The notes below the pieces were generated by a model. That model was given only the letters and a program-made list of their open reading frames with translations. It made no database searches and was not told the DNA's origin. From Xestospongia bergquistia (lineage: Eukaryota; Porifera; Demospongiae; Haplosclerida; Petrosiidae), in NCBI GenBank assembly GCA_963965975.1, contig OZ014411.1:23667249-23731248 (forward strand): a stretch of DNA of 64,000 nucleotides, in the 5' to 3' direction. The position numbers were made by a program, and so were the translations under genes. The stretch's first letter is position 1; each line of letters opens with the position of its first letter. This document shows positions 46,601 to 61,700 of the stretch, one piece after another.

Positions 46601-47078
46601 AGAATGTAGATGTCAACACCTTCTCCATCTCCTCCTGGTTCAAATATACCATCTAATACTGGACTGACTTGATCAATACGATCCAGTGCCCATGATAGTG
46701 AATCTTCAGCAAATGTCTCTTCTTCAACAAACTCAATATTATCAAGATCTTTTATCTAGAAAACATAATACACACACATACAGATTATGGATATACATAC
46801 ATAATCTTTATAAAGCTAACCTTATGTGCTTCATCTACTGACAGCTTTGTCACAATTATTTTAGCAAATGGACTCTCTATTTTGTGGATTTCAGAGTTCA
46901 TTGACTCACTTTGAATTTTTTTAGCAACAGCTTCAAATCTTTCATGACTAGTATCAGGTGTCAATACAACCATATACTGACCTGTTGTCTTAATTCCAGG
47001 AGCAGCACGAATAACTCGACGTGTTCGTACAACAGTTACTAAGAGAGGAAGAAGTGAAAATAGAATTTGAAATTGCAT
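43680..47078 (-). CDS. Gene 4: S8 subtilisin with one NIDO cassette, end not found
   Basis: Exons 47078-46821, 46755-46593 and 46540-45773 encode signal peptide, I9 and S8 (ILDTG, NGHGTH, AAGNN, SGTSMATP), very close to gene 1. The S8 exon ends CAG|GTAAAC in phase 1. After a 1.3-kb intron a NIDO cassette follows: exons 44492-44305, 44250-43963 and 43911-43680, starting TELVSGSGYGD as in gene 1. The last exon keeps a donor (GAAG|GTATAA), but no further exon is seen before the Gypsy fossil. The gene therefore looks cut short, perhaps by a deletion or insertion. Exon 3 of the NIDO cassette has two odd T-runs (43740-43747, 43814-43821) that keep the frame but change conserved residues. Confidence 0.7.
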
Positions 47079-47142
47079 GTTTAGTACAGCAATACATTGT
47101 GCTGTTGTACGCCAATTTATGCAGCTGACCTGAGCCACGCCT
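47078..47142 (-). promoter_or_regulatory. Upstream region of gene 4 with shared box
   Basis: The AGGCGTGGCTCA box (47142-47131) lies about 55 bp above the ATG. The TATA-like site of gene 1 is degenerate here (GCATAAATT). Confidence 0.4.
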
Positions 47143-47205
47143 CTCAAGTTGATATCGTTATATGTATTCTTTAGTTTATGACAGACAGAGCACAAAGAAG
47201 TAGCT

Positions 47206-47472
47206 AATACATAACATTATTAAGTATTAAAATATGCCCTTCTACTGAAACACAAGATCTATGGAAGTATCATTCAAAGTAAGGTCTGTGGAACTCCAAC
47301 GTGACTGCACCTGCTTCAGCCGCTATTTTTATTAATGATTATTAATAGTTACTAATAGTTACTTACTTAATAACTTCCAAATTAATAGGAAGCTATAATT
47401 ATTGCATCCGGTTGCCAGATCTATAGCCACTGCTAGGTTACAACAAATAATATTATTCTCTTATACTTGAAC

Positions 47473-47541
<69 letters not shown>

Positions 47542-48569
47542 ATGTTTTTGAGAAAAAAGTATAACTTTTATACCAAAATAAACATAGTGTATACAATGTA
47601 ATGGTGATTGCAGCAGTAAATCTTTTTTTTCAAATGAGGGTTTATATGATTACTATGATACAAAATTTTTAATTTCATGTATTGTTTCCTGTATCTATGG
47701 ATACACCTCTTCATACTTAGTCAGCTGTATGTTACTTGATGCCTTAATTATGTCTGCATATATACCTACCAGGTCACAATTATCAACACTGTGTTGGAAT
47801 GTTTCTTTAGCACACATATATAACTTGAACAAAAGAGATAATATAACCATTATTTCTGTTGCCAAAATTAATATTGGAAGCATTCCATCAAATTGAGTCA
47901 CACCCATCAGACATTGAATCAATCCAATTGTATTCTTCAACACAAATTATAAGCAGAAGTGAATGTTTTAATTTTTGACATTGATTTACTGATCATAATT
48001 TTTTTTGTCTAAAATATACACGTTATTGATAATTTCAACTGAAATTATGGAATTTTGCTTATATGAAACACTCAACATAATTAAATTATTGCTCTAGCCA
48101 AAGGTCATGAGGTAAATTAAGTATCTATCTAAAATTATCCTAGCTTAATTAGTTCTACTACATTCACAGTTGTATTCTTTTTTTTCAAATTATTTAGAGC
48201 AGACTATTATTATATACTAAAATTTGAGTTTCGTATTTGATATTAGTTTGTTACCAAACTATTTAAAATAATAATGTAAATTGTTGTTTAGAATGTATAT
48301 CTTTTCAATAATAAATGATAAGTATATATAAATTGTATTTTTTTCATCTTAAGAACAGAAATTGGTATAGAATTTGATTAAAGTTATTATGTTAAAGTAG
48401 ATGCATAGTATATTGAAACGACTTTCATTATACATAACAATTTCATCTAAAACTATTACTACTGTTAGTAACAATGTAATTCAAATGAATATAATGCAAC
48501 TAAAGACTTAATATTTAGTTAAGTTCACTATTTAATTTTACAAAAACTGTCATAGTACCAGATGTACTC
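47206..48569. other. Spacer between gene 4 and the gene 5 stop
   Basis: No gene supported. The half next to gene 5 matches the flank of gene 1 (about 2730-3321), as noted for the left flank. Confidence 0.5.
47478..47543. repeat. TA microsatellite
   Basis: Pure TA tract between genes 4 and 5. Confidence 0.9.
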
Positions 48570-49483
48570 TTAGGTTTGGGTCTCTTCCATATGGTATTGA
48601 TTTTCCTTTGGTTGTTGGTGCATCTGACATTGTTCTAAAAGAATTAAAGAAAGAACTAAAATATTTAAAAAAAACTAATGAAATTACCATATGACCTATG
48701 TTATAGTACTTAGTTCTCATAAGTATGAAAGTTCCATATTTTATTGTAAAATGAGTAAGTTTATTGTTTTAATTCACCAATTGTTCACTGAATCATCAGT
48801 GTAAGATTAGCCACGTGTACAGAGGTATGCAAAATATCATTTTAATAAGGTTAATATAACAACAATAACCTCATATTTGACAGTGCTTTAAACTAAGTTC
48901 ATACATACTGAAAAATCTAAAAATTCCAAATATATTACCTTCTTGATTTGAATTATATGGTTCATAGTAAATATTTTGTACTGTTAAGTCATCAGCTTTG
49001 ACACCACCCTCCTTAGCAAAAGAATACTTCTCAGCCTTAATAAAATGTTTACTAAAAAAATAAGGAACAATGTTATGATTTAGTCAGATATTGATGCAAT
49101 GGATATTGATTTCACTTCATATTAACTAGAAGGGAGAAGATTGTCATAGAATAATATGATTGTTTGATTACATCATGATATGAATGTTTGACCAAATTCA
49201 AATACATAATTACTCATAGTCTTGGTCTCAAAAATACATCAATAAAGATCCATGCATACAATATGTAGACTAACATAACAAAATACTTACTATAAAATAA
49301 AGACCAGTATAAAAATGAATAGAGCAATTAGGACAATGCTAACAAATGAACCAATAACAATTCCAGCAATAGCACCTTCTGAAAGACCTTTCTCAGTTGG
49401 AGTAGGCAATAAAGTTGAAGATACAAAACTTGCAGTACTAAATATGTTCATAGAGCTTGATAACATAGATGAAGATCCTATGA
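48570..49483 (-). CDS. Gene 5 transmembrane and cytoplasmic exons
   Basis: Exons 49483-49291, 49051-48939 and 48634-48570. Helix [20 protein letters not shown], then YKHFIKAEK. The tail has NIYYEP and ends HMEETQT. The TM exon is one codon shorter than in gene 1. Confidence 0.75.
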
Positions 49484-52400
49484 CTTTTATAAAATAGTGG
49501 AGTAAAACATATTCATGTAATACATTTTGTAGCATGCATATATGAACATCGTACATCATCATGTACCAATGTACATACCTACTATACAAGCAGTTCCTTG
49601 AATTTCTGATCCTCCAGGACATGAACATTTAAAGCTACCTGGGATGTTCTGGCATATTTGGTTCCCAGGACAAATTGACTCTTCATTTATAAATGCTCGA
49701 AAACATTCATCAATGTCTATGAATATAATTGTTATATTAATTTTCATTAGCATTATTTTATCACAGTAAAATCTACTGACCATTGCAAGTAAATCCATCA
49801 GCATCTAGAATATAACCATTATTACATTCACAAACAAAACTACCATTATTGTTAATGCAGTGTTGTTCACAAGGATTAGTTGATATATTACATTCATTGA
49901 TATCTGGTGAAAGTAGAGAAACAGTTTCAAGTTTTAGTAATATTGTGAAAATTAAAAAGGGTCATCTTTCGTTTATTTACTTTTAAATATTAGAATATTT
50001 TAGCATAATTATTAACTTGTATATTAAACATTTTTGAATGATTATGATTATCAAAATAATATCCTTACCAGTACAACTTAATCCATTTGAATCCAAGACA
50101 TAACCACTGTAACAAGAACACATCTCTACTGATGATTGAACATCCAGTGCACACAGTTGTTCACATTTGTTGTTATCTGGACACTTTCTGTTTGGATCAA
50201 CTGGGAAACGTTACAGGACAAATTAATTATTAATATATTATTACAATATTTGCATATGCATTAGTGATTATTTATTTGACAAATTCATAGCATTAGAAAG
50301 ACTGATTTATTAAAATATTTCTGATCTGATACCAATATACCTTGTTGATAGTAAGTTAACTGTGGTCTCTAAATAGTCAAAACATGTTGCTTTTTTTCTT
50401 ACCTACACAACTCTGCATGTTATTTTGTAAAATAAATCCATTGTGACATGAACAATTGTATGAACCAAGAGTGTTTACACAAATTTGTTGACAATCATAG
50501 AGAAATCTATTGCACTCATCAATATCTGTTCATAAAAGTATTCATAACAATTCTGCAAATCTTTATAGAATACTTACCATTACATGAGTGCTTATCACCA
50601 GCTAATTCATAACCCGAATTACATTGGCATTCATAACTACCAATATTGTTAACACATCTCTGAGAACATAAACTTGACAGAGTTATATTAGTGCATTCAT
50701 CAATATCTTGAATAAAACATATAAGGAGTTAGTTGTTTTGAATTGGACATACCAACACAAGCACTACCATCTCCTGTGTATCCTGAGGGACAAGCAGGAC
50801 ATGTTCCCCCAATAGCTGGGGCTTTGTTATCCTCACATTTAGCACTGTTAAAACATGATATTTCACTGCAACCATCAGCATCATTTTCACAAAACTCTCC
50901 ACTATATGCTAATCATTTATAGAAAACATTTTACTATTACATAAATTGCATTGATACCTTCATTACAGTTGCAAAGCAATAAAAGAGGATTACTAGATGT
51001 ATTCATTACACCCTCAGCTGTACAGTTTCCTCCATTTTGACATCCACAAATATGTACCTGAGAAGAAAATACATTTAGTTCTTTCTATTTTAATATAATA
51101 ATAAAAGGCAAGTACATCTACATATATTGTGGACTATATTTCTATTGTATTAATAAAACTTAACTAATTTGAAGTTATAGTAAACCAGTATTGATATTAC
51201 CTGTGGTTGAATAGCAGAGGAAGCTCCAATTGAATCTTTGGCCATAATAGTTATATTTAAGTCTTTTATTATTGATTTTATCATGATACTCAACATATAA
51301 GTTGATCCTGTATTCTCAAAGGTATATTCAGCTGGTAGATTACCCTCAATTGTAACATTAAATGTATCTCCAGGGTCTGTTATATTCATAATCAATATTG
51401 ATGTCTCATTAATAGTAACTATAAAGTGTTCAGCTGCTTCAATGAGAGGAGCAGTGTTGTCTATGAGAGTAAAGAATATAAAACGGTATTTAAATGTTAC
51501 TAAGTGCTACTTACTAGCAATTTTTAGATTCTCTTCATTTTCTTCCATTGTTCTTTGAGTGTTTTGTGCTAGTTCTCTGTTACCAGTTTGACTGTAATCA
51601 AATATACATTGTATATTTTGTGGTCCTCCACACACATTCTCTGCTTCTTTACGTGTGATATTATCTAGTTCATCAAGAAACTGAGGTTTGTGATCTGGAA
51701 CTGAGAAATTGGCCACACCCTGTCCTTTTGAATAATAAAACAAACTCTCATCTTCTGTAATTTGCCCTGTGAAAAAATGCTAAATTATTTCCTGTCATTC
51801 TATTACAAATCCATTAATCTGCCCATCTATTCATGTATTTATATATCTATTTATTAATTACATGACTGTCCAAACGTATGTAGTATTCGATCTGAAGTAT
51901 CATCTGGTAATACAGTTCCATTACGATAAACAAACTCATTAGTATTATCTCCATCAATGTTACCAAGGAGACCTCTAACAATTGTATTGTTTAACAATCT
52001 TTGTGGAACTAAAACAGCAAAAGAAAGTAAACCGACTCTTAATGTCACATTAACTGCCACATCATTTGAGAATACTACTTTTACAGTATCATCTGCTACT
52101 CTTTGTAAGAAGACTGTGTTGTATCGTAAAATACTATTAATAGTCGTAAGATTGAAGGAGATGTCAGATCCATTGATTACAACCACTAATTCATTGTTCA
52201 TTCCAATTTCAACCTATTATAAATTAAATAGAATCTACATTAGAACACTAAATATAGGGTCAATTTGTATATACCTGTACTCTTTCTTTCAATTCACTAT
52301 CCCTACCATGACCACCCATAGCAATAGCTGAGAAGATGGTTGCTGTTGAGTTAGTTGTATTGCTAGTGGCTAGAGTGGTTCTAGCCTGCAGCTCAAAGTG

Positions 52401-52669
52401 TCCTGTTATACGTGTAATTACATATTCTCCTAGTCCATTGAAAGTATAAGAACGTCCATCCAGTGTTGTAATATGAGGATCTCCAAAATTCCATCCTGAA
52501 TTAAAATTAAAATAAATAATTTTGTTGATTAAATTATGTTTTATTGTAATTATATCTTCAGATTTGGCTTTATTAGGACTATTCAAAAATTTGATGATGT
52601 CTTTCACTTTGTATGTTGTACAAATTTGTTCTTTGCTTTATTACTTATTATTTCATTAAACTATCTATG

Positions 52670-52724
<55 letters not shown>

Positions 52725-55700
52725 ATTTGTTGAAACTAGTATATTTTCCTTTTCAGTTAATTGAAACTACAATATATATTTATAGTTAGCTAAAAACTAT
52801 AACTAAAGTGAGACAAATCCTACGCATCCTTTAATATTAAATCATAGCTTATTGTTATTCCAAAATAAATATCTGAAATAATGGCTGCTTAAACATATTT
52901 TAATTCATGTAAACTGATAAAGTAATGCTTATTGCCAATTGGATTAACATACCAAAAACAAAAGGAGATACATTATAACATAACAGTTTTGTACAACGAC
53001 TGCGAATAAAATAAATAAACATACAATAGCTGAATGTTGATTAAATGTTTTACTGTAATAACATGTACAAGTATTATAGTAAGCAGGAATAGACTAGAAT
53101 AAAATGTTTGTAGTTGCTTATAATTAAAGTTGTAATAATGAAAAGGCTTTTGAAAGAACAAGTACCTGGTTTATGGTATAATTATTATATATTTTTATGT
53201 GTGTCCATACTCAAATATATTCTAAAAACTTTTTGATTTTTTTCTATAACTTCAAACTAGATTAGGTATTTAGTAAACTAAAAGCAATAACTGAAAGCGA
53301 GACAAAGTCGCAAATACAAAATACTAAAGTTAATACTGGAAAAGCAGCAAATAAATTGTAGCTAATATTTATTCAAAAATACAGTCGTAATATAATATAA
53401 AGATCTGAATAATGGCTGCTTAAACATATTTGAATTCATGTAAACTGACAAAGTAATGCTTATTGCCAATTGGATTAACATACCAAAAACAAAAGGAGAT
53501 GCATTATAACAGAACAGTCTTGGACGACGACTGCGATACACATCACAAAGTGAACTATCTACACAGCAAACCTCTCTTAACTTTTCATCAAGTTGAGCAT
53601 ATGATACTGGAAAAATAAAGGGATTATATAGAGCTACTCGACTTGCTGAAGGTCCCTCATTGACTCTAAACCCAAATATTCTGTAAAATTGAAAATGAAA
53701 TGTCTTAATTTAAAAGTACATTAAACCTTATAAGGAAATTAATATAATACACAATATTCACAACTTACGTATTATAACAGCAAACTCCGCTAATTCCAAA
53801 TCTGTAGTTAGCATAGCATATAATATTTGGACCTTCATGGCCTATAAAAAACCATCTAAAATCAAAGAGTAGGAGGATTTGTAGTTGACAAGGACAAGTT
53901 TGTGCAAATGAAAAGCGAGATATGAATAAAGGAAGTGAAGATCCATGAAGTAACACATCATTGTTTCTTGCTTCTAAACATATCTGACTAGAATCTATGT
54001 GAACGAGAATTTATATGAAATACATATAAATCTAAGCAATTTTAATTAAGCAAAATGGAGAGGGTATAGCATATAATATGTGATAATCAGTAAAATCCAT
54101 TAGTCCTTATGCCAAACTGTACATAAAATTCATTTTCATGCATAATTATGCTTGACTTGCTATAACTTTAGTAAAGTAGAACAACAAAAGATTATCTGGA
54201 TTTTTCTGATTATTACAGCAATAAAAAGGGAGGAGAGAAAAGCCACATAGTTGATAAAGGAATGAAGGTTATTCAAATATATTTAAACTAGTTCATTAAT
54301 AAAATGCACTTGTATTTATCATTTACCTCTTTCGTTACTAAAATAATACACTATGTTGGTAAAACTACAATTTCTATTCAAGCAATCCAAAGTACCACTG
54401 ATCTCATTTTTTCTTCCAGATAGAGGGTGGTTATCAAAACCAAAACCAGGTACATTGTAACCAATAGTTGATGTGTAATAGAAAGTGTCCCATTTAAGAT
54501 CTCCACATTTGTATGTGTAGATTACATAAGTTGATGATACATGATCTGTAATAATTATAGCTTGAAAGGTATTTGTCTATGAAAAGGTCATAAAGAAAGA
54601 ATAAGTGAATAGATTGAAAACTACATAGCTTTATTACCTTATTTAGTAGTGTCCATGTGTAGTCAGTATAGAAATGTGGATAACGAGTGGCAAAACTATG
54701 TGGATATGCATGAATACTTCTCCATTCAACTACAATCATCCATACTCCATTGAAAGAAATATTCTGTTTCTTTTGTATGTAATGATTGACTTCATCAATA
54801 ATTGGTTGATCAGCAATGTTGCCATCATCAAAAATTTGATAGCACACTTTACCTTTTGAAAAACATGTGAATGTGGCTAGAATTATATTGGAGTTGTAAT
54901 GCATGCTTTAAATCTCAATACTACCATACTTAAATGAATCATAGGTAATTATGAAAGTATTTTATTGATTATCATGCTTTGAGTTGGAAGGATTTTAGTT
55001 GTCAAAATTATTACTCATTTAATCACGTGTGTACAATTAGCTCATGCTGTCTGACTTAGTTATTTGTAATAACTTAATCACGTATTGCTATTACATTTTT
55101 AACTATTCAAACAAAATTGTACATTGTGTATAATATAGACAAAATATTCATCTACATTACCTGATCTTTTAATGTCATAAAAGTTCCATAGTGGAGCAAA
55201 GATATAAGAAGACTGTAAAAGAGGATCAATGGATGGAAGGAGGAAAGGTTGACTGAATAAGAACCTTTTGCTTAAAGAAATAACACCATTATAGTTTACC
55301 TAAGATAATAAACACAATCACATATTATACATTCAATTACAATAATTATTATATATCTTACAAACAATGAAGTATGAGTTCTAGCTCCTATTTTAATTCC
55401 TCTCTTAGGATTGATTTGTCTGGATGAGAACTCTCTTGACATCAGACATGTTGGACTATTTAGATTAATGTATGGCAGAACACATGCACAAGTATCTGGA
55501 GTTGGTGATGGAATTGGTGAGATTGATAGTGAAGGTGACAATGATTGCTCAGACAAAAAAAATGAAGTTGTTTGAAATAGTTCCTTGGATGATGTTAGTG
55601 ACGGTGAATGCTGTGTTTTAGATGAAGACAACGAAGGAGATGGAGATAGTTCTTCTGTTAGTGAAGGTATATTTGCTTCTTCAGATGAAAACAATGAAGG

Positions 55701-58700
55701 TGATGGGGATAGTTCTAAAGATGATGTTAATAAAGGTGAAGTTGATGCTTTTTCAGATGAAAATAATGAAAGAGATGGGGATAATTCTAAAGATGATCCT
55801 AATGAATGTGAAGCTGATGCTTTTTCAGATGAAAATAATGAAAGAGATGGGGATAGCTCTTCAGATGATGTTAATAAAGGTGAAATTGATGCTTCTGCAT
55901 ATGATAACAATGAAGGTGATGTGGAAGCATCTTCAGACAAAATTAGTGAAGATATAAGTGATGTTTCTGATATGAATTGAGACCCTATATAGAATTCAAA
56001 TGATCAACACTGCCTATAATCTTGACATAACAAAATAATACTGTCAATAGTATGTCATGATTAGAGCAAAATGCAAATTTTTAATTTTAGTGCTTCCTAC
56101 ATGAGCCTTGTAGCAGGCTATAACTTCACTTTTGCTCAATGCATATATGCTTAAAATGGCAAAAGGTTGCTTGTTTTTGGTGAAACATAATTTTTTCTAC
56201 AATTTATAAAATTTACTTGTCTTTAATATGATCTTATGTCTGAGATTTCAAGTGAAATTTGTGATGTTTGTTGCTCTATAATAATGAACTACCCAATGAA
56301 ATTTAAGTCTTAAACAAGGTATTGATTGACATCTGATGCCCTTAAAAAATATGTAGTGTCCACAATTTTAATAAATCTTCTATTGATTTGAATGAATTTT
56401 TTGAAAATATACATGGTTTCACTTCACATGCTTATAAACATAAAAATGTTTAATAAAAATTGTTATTTCTATACATTAGACAGTAAATAAATGTAAATAA
56501 ATTATATGCATACAAAATCCATACAACATGCATAAATATAGAATCTTAGGAATAGTCATGCAAGTGTACTCAGTAAAAACTTTGTAGTTAATTACCATTT
56601 ATTCCAGACCCTGAGCCAGATCCTGATCTAAATTCAAAGCCAGATCCTGACTGTAATCCTGAGCCAGATCCAGATACTGTGGTGCATACAAAGAAAAAAG
56701 TAGTAATTTAAATTGTACTTATTTTAAATTTAAACCATATGTCTTTATTTGCAAAAAATAATTGTGACTACTGAATAACACAAATTATTGGTTTGTCCCT
56801 ACCAAATGCATCAGTTGGAGTAGGTGTAGGAGATGTAGCATGACAACCAATGTTAATTATATCACTGCAACAGTCTCTAAAAACATAACAGGCTTGATCA
56901 CAATAGCATTGATTACTTCTACAAGTTGGTGACAATGACGGCACACAACATCCAGAATAGTTGAGATTAAGTGCCAAACATGACCCTATATATAAATGCA
57001 ATGCATTGAAAACTACATTTCATTTTTAGTGTTTAACTTACCATGACTAACAGTTGGTGTAGGTGTAACTATATCGCCACTTAAAGATGAAGTAAAATTA
57101 GATGAGGCACTTGTTGGGAAAGTTGTACTACTAGTTAGAGTGGGTGGAGGTTCAACACTTGTGTCTAGAAATATAGTAATAAATTTAGAACTTAAAGAAT
57201 GATAATAGTGGCAATATGCTTAAATACAACATTTTAAGAATAGTCATGCCAGAGTACTTAGTAACCACTTAGCAGTTACTTACCATTTATTCCAGACCCT
57301 GAGCCAGATCCTGATCTAAACCCAAAGCCAGATCCTGATCGTAATCCTGAGCCAGATCCAGATACTGTTGTGCGTACAAAGAAAAAAAGTAGTAATTTAA
57401 ATTGTATATATTTTAAATTTAAACAATATGCCTTTATTTGCATAAAATATCTGTGACTACTGAATAATACAAATTTCGGTTTTTTCCCTACCAAATGCAT
57501 CAGTTGGAGTAGGTGTAGGAGTTGTAGGATGACAACCAATATTAGCTATATCACTACAACAGTCTCTAAAAATGTGACAGACTTGATCACAATAACATCC
57601 ATAGTTGTGACAAGTTGGTGACAATGACGGCATACAACATCCAGAATAGTTGAGATTAAGTGCTAAACACGATCCTATATATAAATGTATTGATCATGAC
57701 AAGTACATTTCATTTTTAGTGTTTAACTTACCTTGACTAACAGTTGGTGTAGGTGTAACTATATCGCCACTTAAAGATGAAGCAAAAGCAGATGAGGCAC
57801 TTGTTGTGAAAGTTGTACTACTAGTTAGAGTGGGTGGAGGTTCAACACTTGTGTCTAGAAATATAGTAATAAATTTAGAACTTAAAAAATGATAATAGTG
57901 GCAATATGCTTAAATACAACATTTTAAGAATAGTCATGCCAGAGTACTTAGTAACCACTTAGCAGTTACTTACCATTTATTCCAGACCCTGAGCCAGATC
58001 CTGATCTAAACCCAAAGCCAGATCCTGATCGTAATCCTGAGCCAGATCCAGATACTGTTGTGCGTACAAAGAAAAAAAGTAGTAATTTAAATTGTATATA
58101 TTTTAAATTTAAACAATATGCCTTTATTTGCATAAAATATCTGTGACTACTGAATAATACAAATTTCTGTTTTTTCCCTACCAAATGCATCAGTTGGAGT
58201 AGGTGTAGGAGTTGTAGGATGACAACCAATATTAGCTATATCACTACAACAGTCTCTAAAAATGTGACAGACTTGATCACAATAACATCCATAGTTGTGA
58301 CAAGTTGGTGACAATGACGGCATACAACATCCAGAATAGTTGAGATTAAGTGCTAAACACGATCCTATATATAAATGTATTGATCTTGACAAGTACATTT
58401 CATTTTTAGTGTTTAACTTACCTTGACTAACAGTTGGTGTAGGTGTAACTATATCGCCACTTAAAGATGAAGCAAAAGCAGATGAGGCACTTGTTGTGAA
58501 AGTTGTACTACTAGTTAGAGTGGGTGGAGGTTCAACACTTGTGTCTAGAAATATAGTAATAAATTTAGAACTTAAAAAATGATAATAGTGGCAATATGCT
58601 TAAATACAACATTTTAAGAATAGTCATGCCAGAGTACTTAGTAACCACTTAGCAGTTACTTACCATTTATTCCAGACCCTGAGCCAGATCCTGATCTAAA

Positions 58701-61700
58701 CCCAAAGCCAGATCCTGATCGTAATCCTGAGCCAGATCCAGATACTGTTGTGTGTACAAAGAAAAAAAGTAGTAATTTAAATTGTATATATTTTAAATTT
58801 AAACAATATGCCTTCATTTGCATAAATTAACTGTGACTACTGAATAACACAAATTTCTGTTTTTTCCCTACCAAGTACATCAGTTGGAGTAGGTGTAGGA
58901 GATGTAGGATGACAACCAATATTAGCTACATCACTACAACAGTCTCTAAAAATGTGACAGACTTGATCACAATAACATCCATAATTGTGACAAGTTGGTG
59001 ACAATGACGGTATACAACATCCAGAATAGTTGTGATTAAGTGCCAAACACGATCCTATATATAAATGTATTGATCATGACAAGTACATTTCATTTTTAGT
59101 GTTTAACTTACCTTGACTAATAGTTGGTGTAGGTGTAACTATATTGCCACTTAAAGATGAAGCAAAAGCAGATGAGGCACTTGTTGTGAAAGTTGTACTA
59201 CTAGTTAGAGTGGGTGGAGGTTCGACACTTGTGTCTAGAAATATAGTAATAAATTTAGAACTTAAAGAATGGTAATAATTGCAACATGCTTAAACACAAT
59301 ATTTTAGGAATAGTCATGCTAGAGTACTTAGTAATAACTTTGAAGTTGCTAACCATTTATTCCAGACCCTGAGCCAAATCCTGACTGTAATCTTGATCCA
59401 GATCCAGATACTGTGGTGCATACAAAGAAAAAAAGTAGTAATTTAAATTATACATATTTTAAATTTAAACCATATGTATTTATTTGCATAAAATAACTGT
59501 GACTACTGAATAACACAAATTTTTGGTTTGTCCCTACCAAGTACATCAGTTGGAGTAGGTGTAGGAGAAGTAGGATGACAACCAATATTAGCTATATCAC
59601 TACAACAGTCTCTAAAAATGTAACAGGCTTGATCACAATAGCATTGATTATTTCTACAAGTTGGTGATAAGGACCATACACAACATCCAGAGTAGTTGAG
59701 GTTAAGTGCCAAACATGATCCTATAAATTAATGTATTGACAACTACACTTCATTTTTAGTGTTTAACTTACCTTGACTAACAGTTGGTGTAGGTGTAACT
59801 ATATTGCCACTTAAAGATGAAGCAAAAGCAGATGAGGCACTTGTTGTGAAAGTTGTACTAGTAGTTAGAGTGGGTGGAGGTTCGACACTTGTGTCTAGAA
59901 ATATAGTAATAAATTTAGAACTTAAAGAATGGTAATAGTGGCAACATGCTTAAATGCAATATTTTAGGAATAGTCATGTTAGAGTACTTAATAATAACTT
60001 TGAATTTGCCAACCATTTATTCCAGACCCTGAGCCAGATCCTGATCTAAACCCAAAGCCAGATCCTGATCGTAATCCTGAGCCAGATCCAGATACTGTTG
60101 TGCGTACAAAGAAAAAATGTAGTAATTTAAATTGTACATATCTTAAATTTAAACCATATATCTTTATTTGCAAAAAATAATTGTTACTACTGAATAACAC
60201 AAATTTTTGGTTTGTCCCTACCAAATGCATCAGTTGGAGTAGGTGTAGGAGATGTAGCATGACAACCAATATTAGCTACATCACTACAACAGTCTCTAAA
60301 AATGTAACAGGCTTGATCACAATAGCATTGATTATTTCTACAAGTTGGTGATAAGGACCATACACAACATCCAGAGTAGTTGAGGTTAAGTGCCAAACAT
60401 GACCCTATAAATTAATGTATTGACAACTACATTTCATTTTTAGTGTTTAACTTACCTTGACTAACAGTAGGTGTAGGTGTAACTATATTGCCACTTAAAG
60501 ATGAAGCAAAAGCAGATGAGGCACTTGTTGTGAAAGTTGTACTACTAGTTAGAGTGGGTAGAGGTTCAACACTTGTGTCTAGAAATATAGTAGTAAATTT
60601 AGAACTTAAAGAATAATAATAATTGCAACATGCTTAAACGCAATATTTTAGGAATAGTCATGCTAGAGTACTTAGTAATAACTTTGAAGTTGCTAACCAT
60701 TTATTCCAGACCCTGAGCCAAATCCTGACTGTAATCCTGATCCAGATCCAGATACTGTGGTGCATACAAAGAAAAAAAGTAGTAATTTAAATTGTACATA
60801 TTTTAAATTTAAACCATATGTATTTATTTGCATAAAATAATTGTGACTACTGAATAACACAAATTTTTGGTTTGTCCCTACCAAGTACATCAGTTGGAGT
60901 AGGTGTAGGAGAAGTAGGATGACAACCAATATTAGCTACATCACTACAACAGTCTCTAAAAATGTAACAGGCTTGATCACAATAGCATTGATTATTTCTA
61001 CAAGTTGGTGACAAGGACCATACACAACATCCAGAATAGTTGAGGTTAAGTGCCAAACATGATCCTATAAATTAACGTATTGACAACTACACTTCATTTT
61101 TAGTGTTTAACTTACCTTGACTAACAGTTGGTGTAGGTGTAACTATATTGCCACTTAAAGATGAAGTAAAAGCAGATGAGGCACTTGTTGTGAAAGTTGT
61201 ACTAGTAGTTAGAGTGGGTGGAGGTTCGACACTTGTGTCTAGAAATATATAGTAATAACTTTAGAACTTAAAGAATGGTAATAGTGACAACATGCTTAAA
61301 TGCAATATTTTAGGAATAGTCATGCTAGTGTACCTAGTAACAACTTTGCAATTGCTCACCATTTATGTTAGATCCTGAGCCAGATCCTGACCACAATCCT
61401 GAGCCAGATCCAGATATTACAAATGAAAAAAGTAGTAATTTTACACATTTCAAATTTAATTGATATTATATTATTTGCATAAAAGAACTGTGATTATTGA
61501 CAACATAATTTTGATTTGCCTTATCATGTGTTTCAGTAATGATTATTTTGTCAAATCTTTTGCTTTAAATGATAACATAAAATTATTTTGTGGTGCCATT
61601 ATCTTTCTCTGCAGTATTTAAAAAGCATCACCTGTAGCACATACAGTGGTACCATCATAAGGAATATGCATAGATGGTTGTGTTATAATACACTGTAGTA

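Larger units (their letters stand above)
56596..61238 (-). repeat. Seven-unit array of linker-SMB-Ser-Gly exons in gene 5
   Basis: Distances between Ser-Gly exon ends are 688, 690, 690, 690, 660 and 684 bp. Each unit has three phase 1-1 exons and near-identical introns. The two units spanning 57284-58664 differ by very few bases, so the array has grown recently, probably by unequal crossing-over. Confidence 0.9.

Noticed and set aside
56596-61238. CRISPR-like array because of the even spacing
   Set aside because: The repeats are 690-bp exon-intron units with coding content, in a eukaryotic gene.
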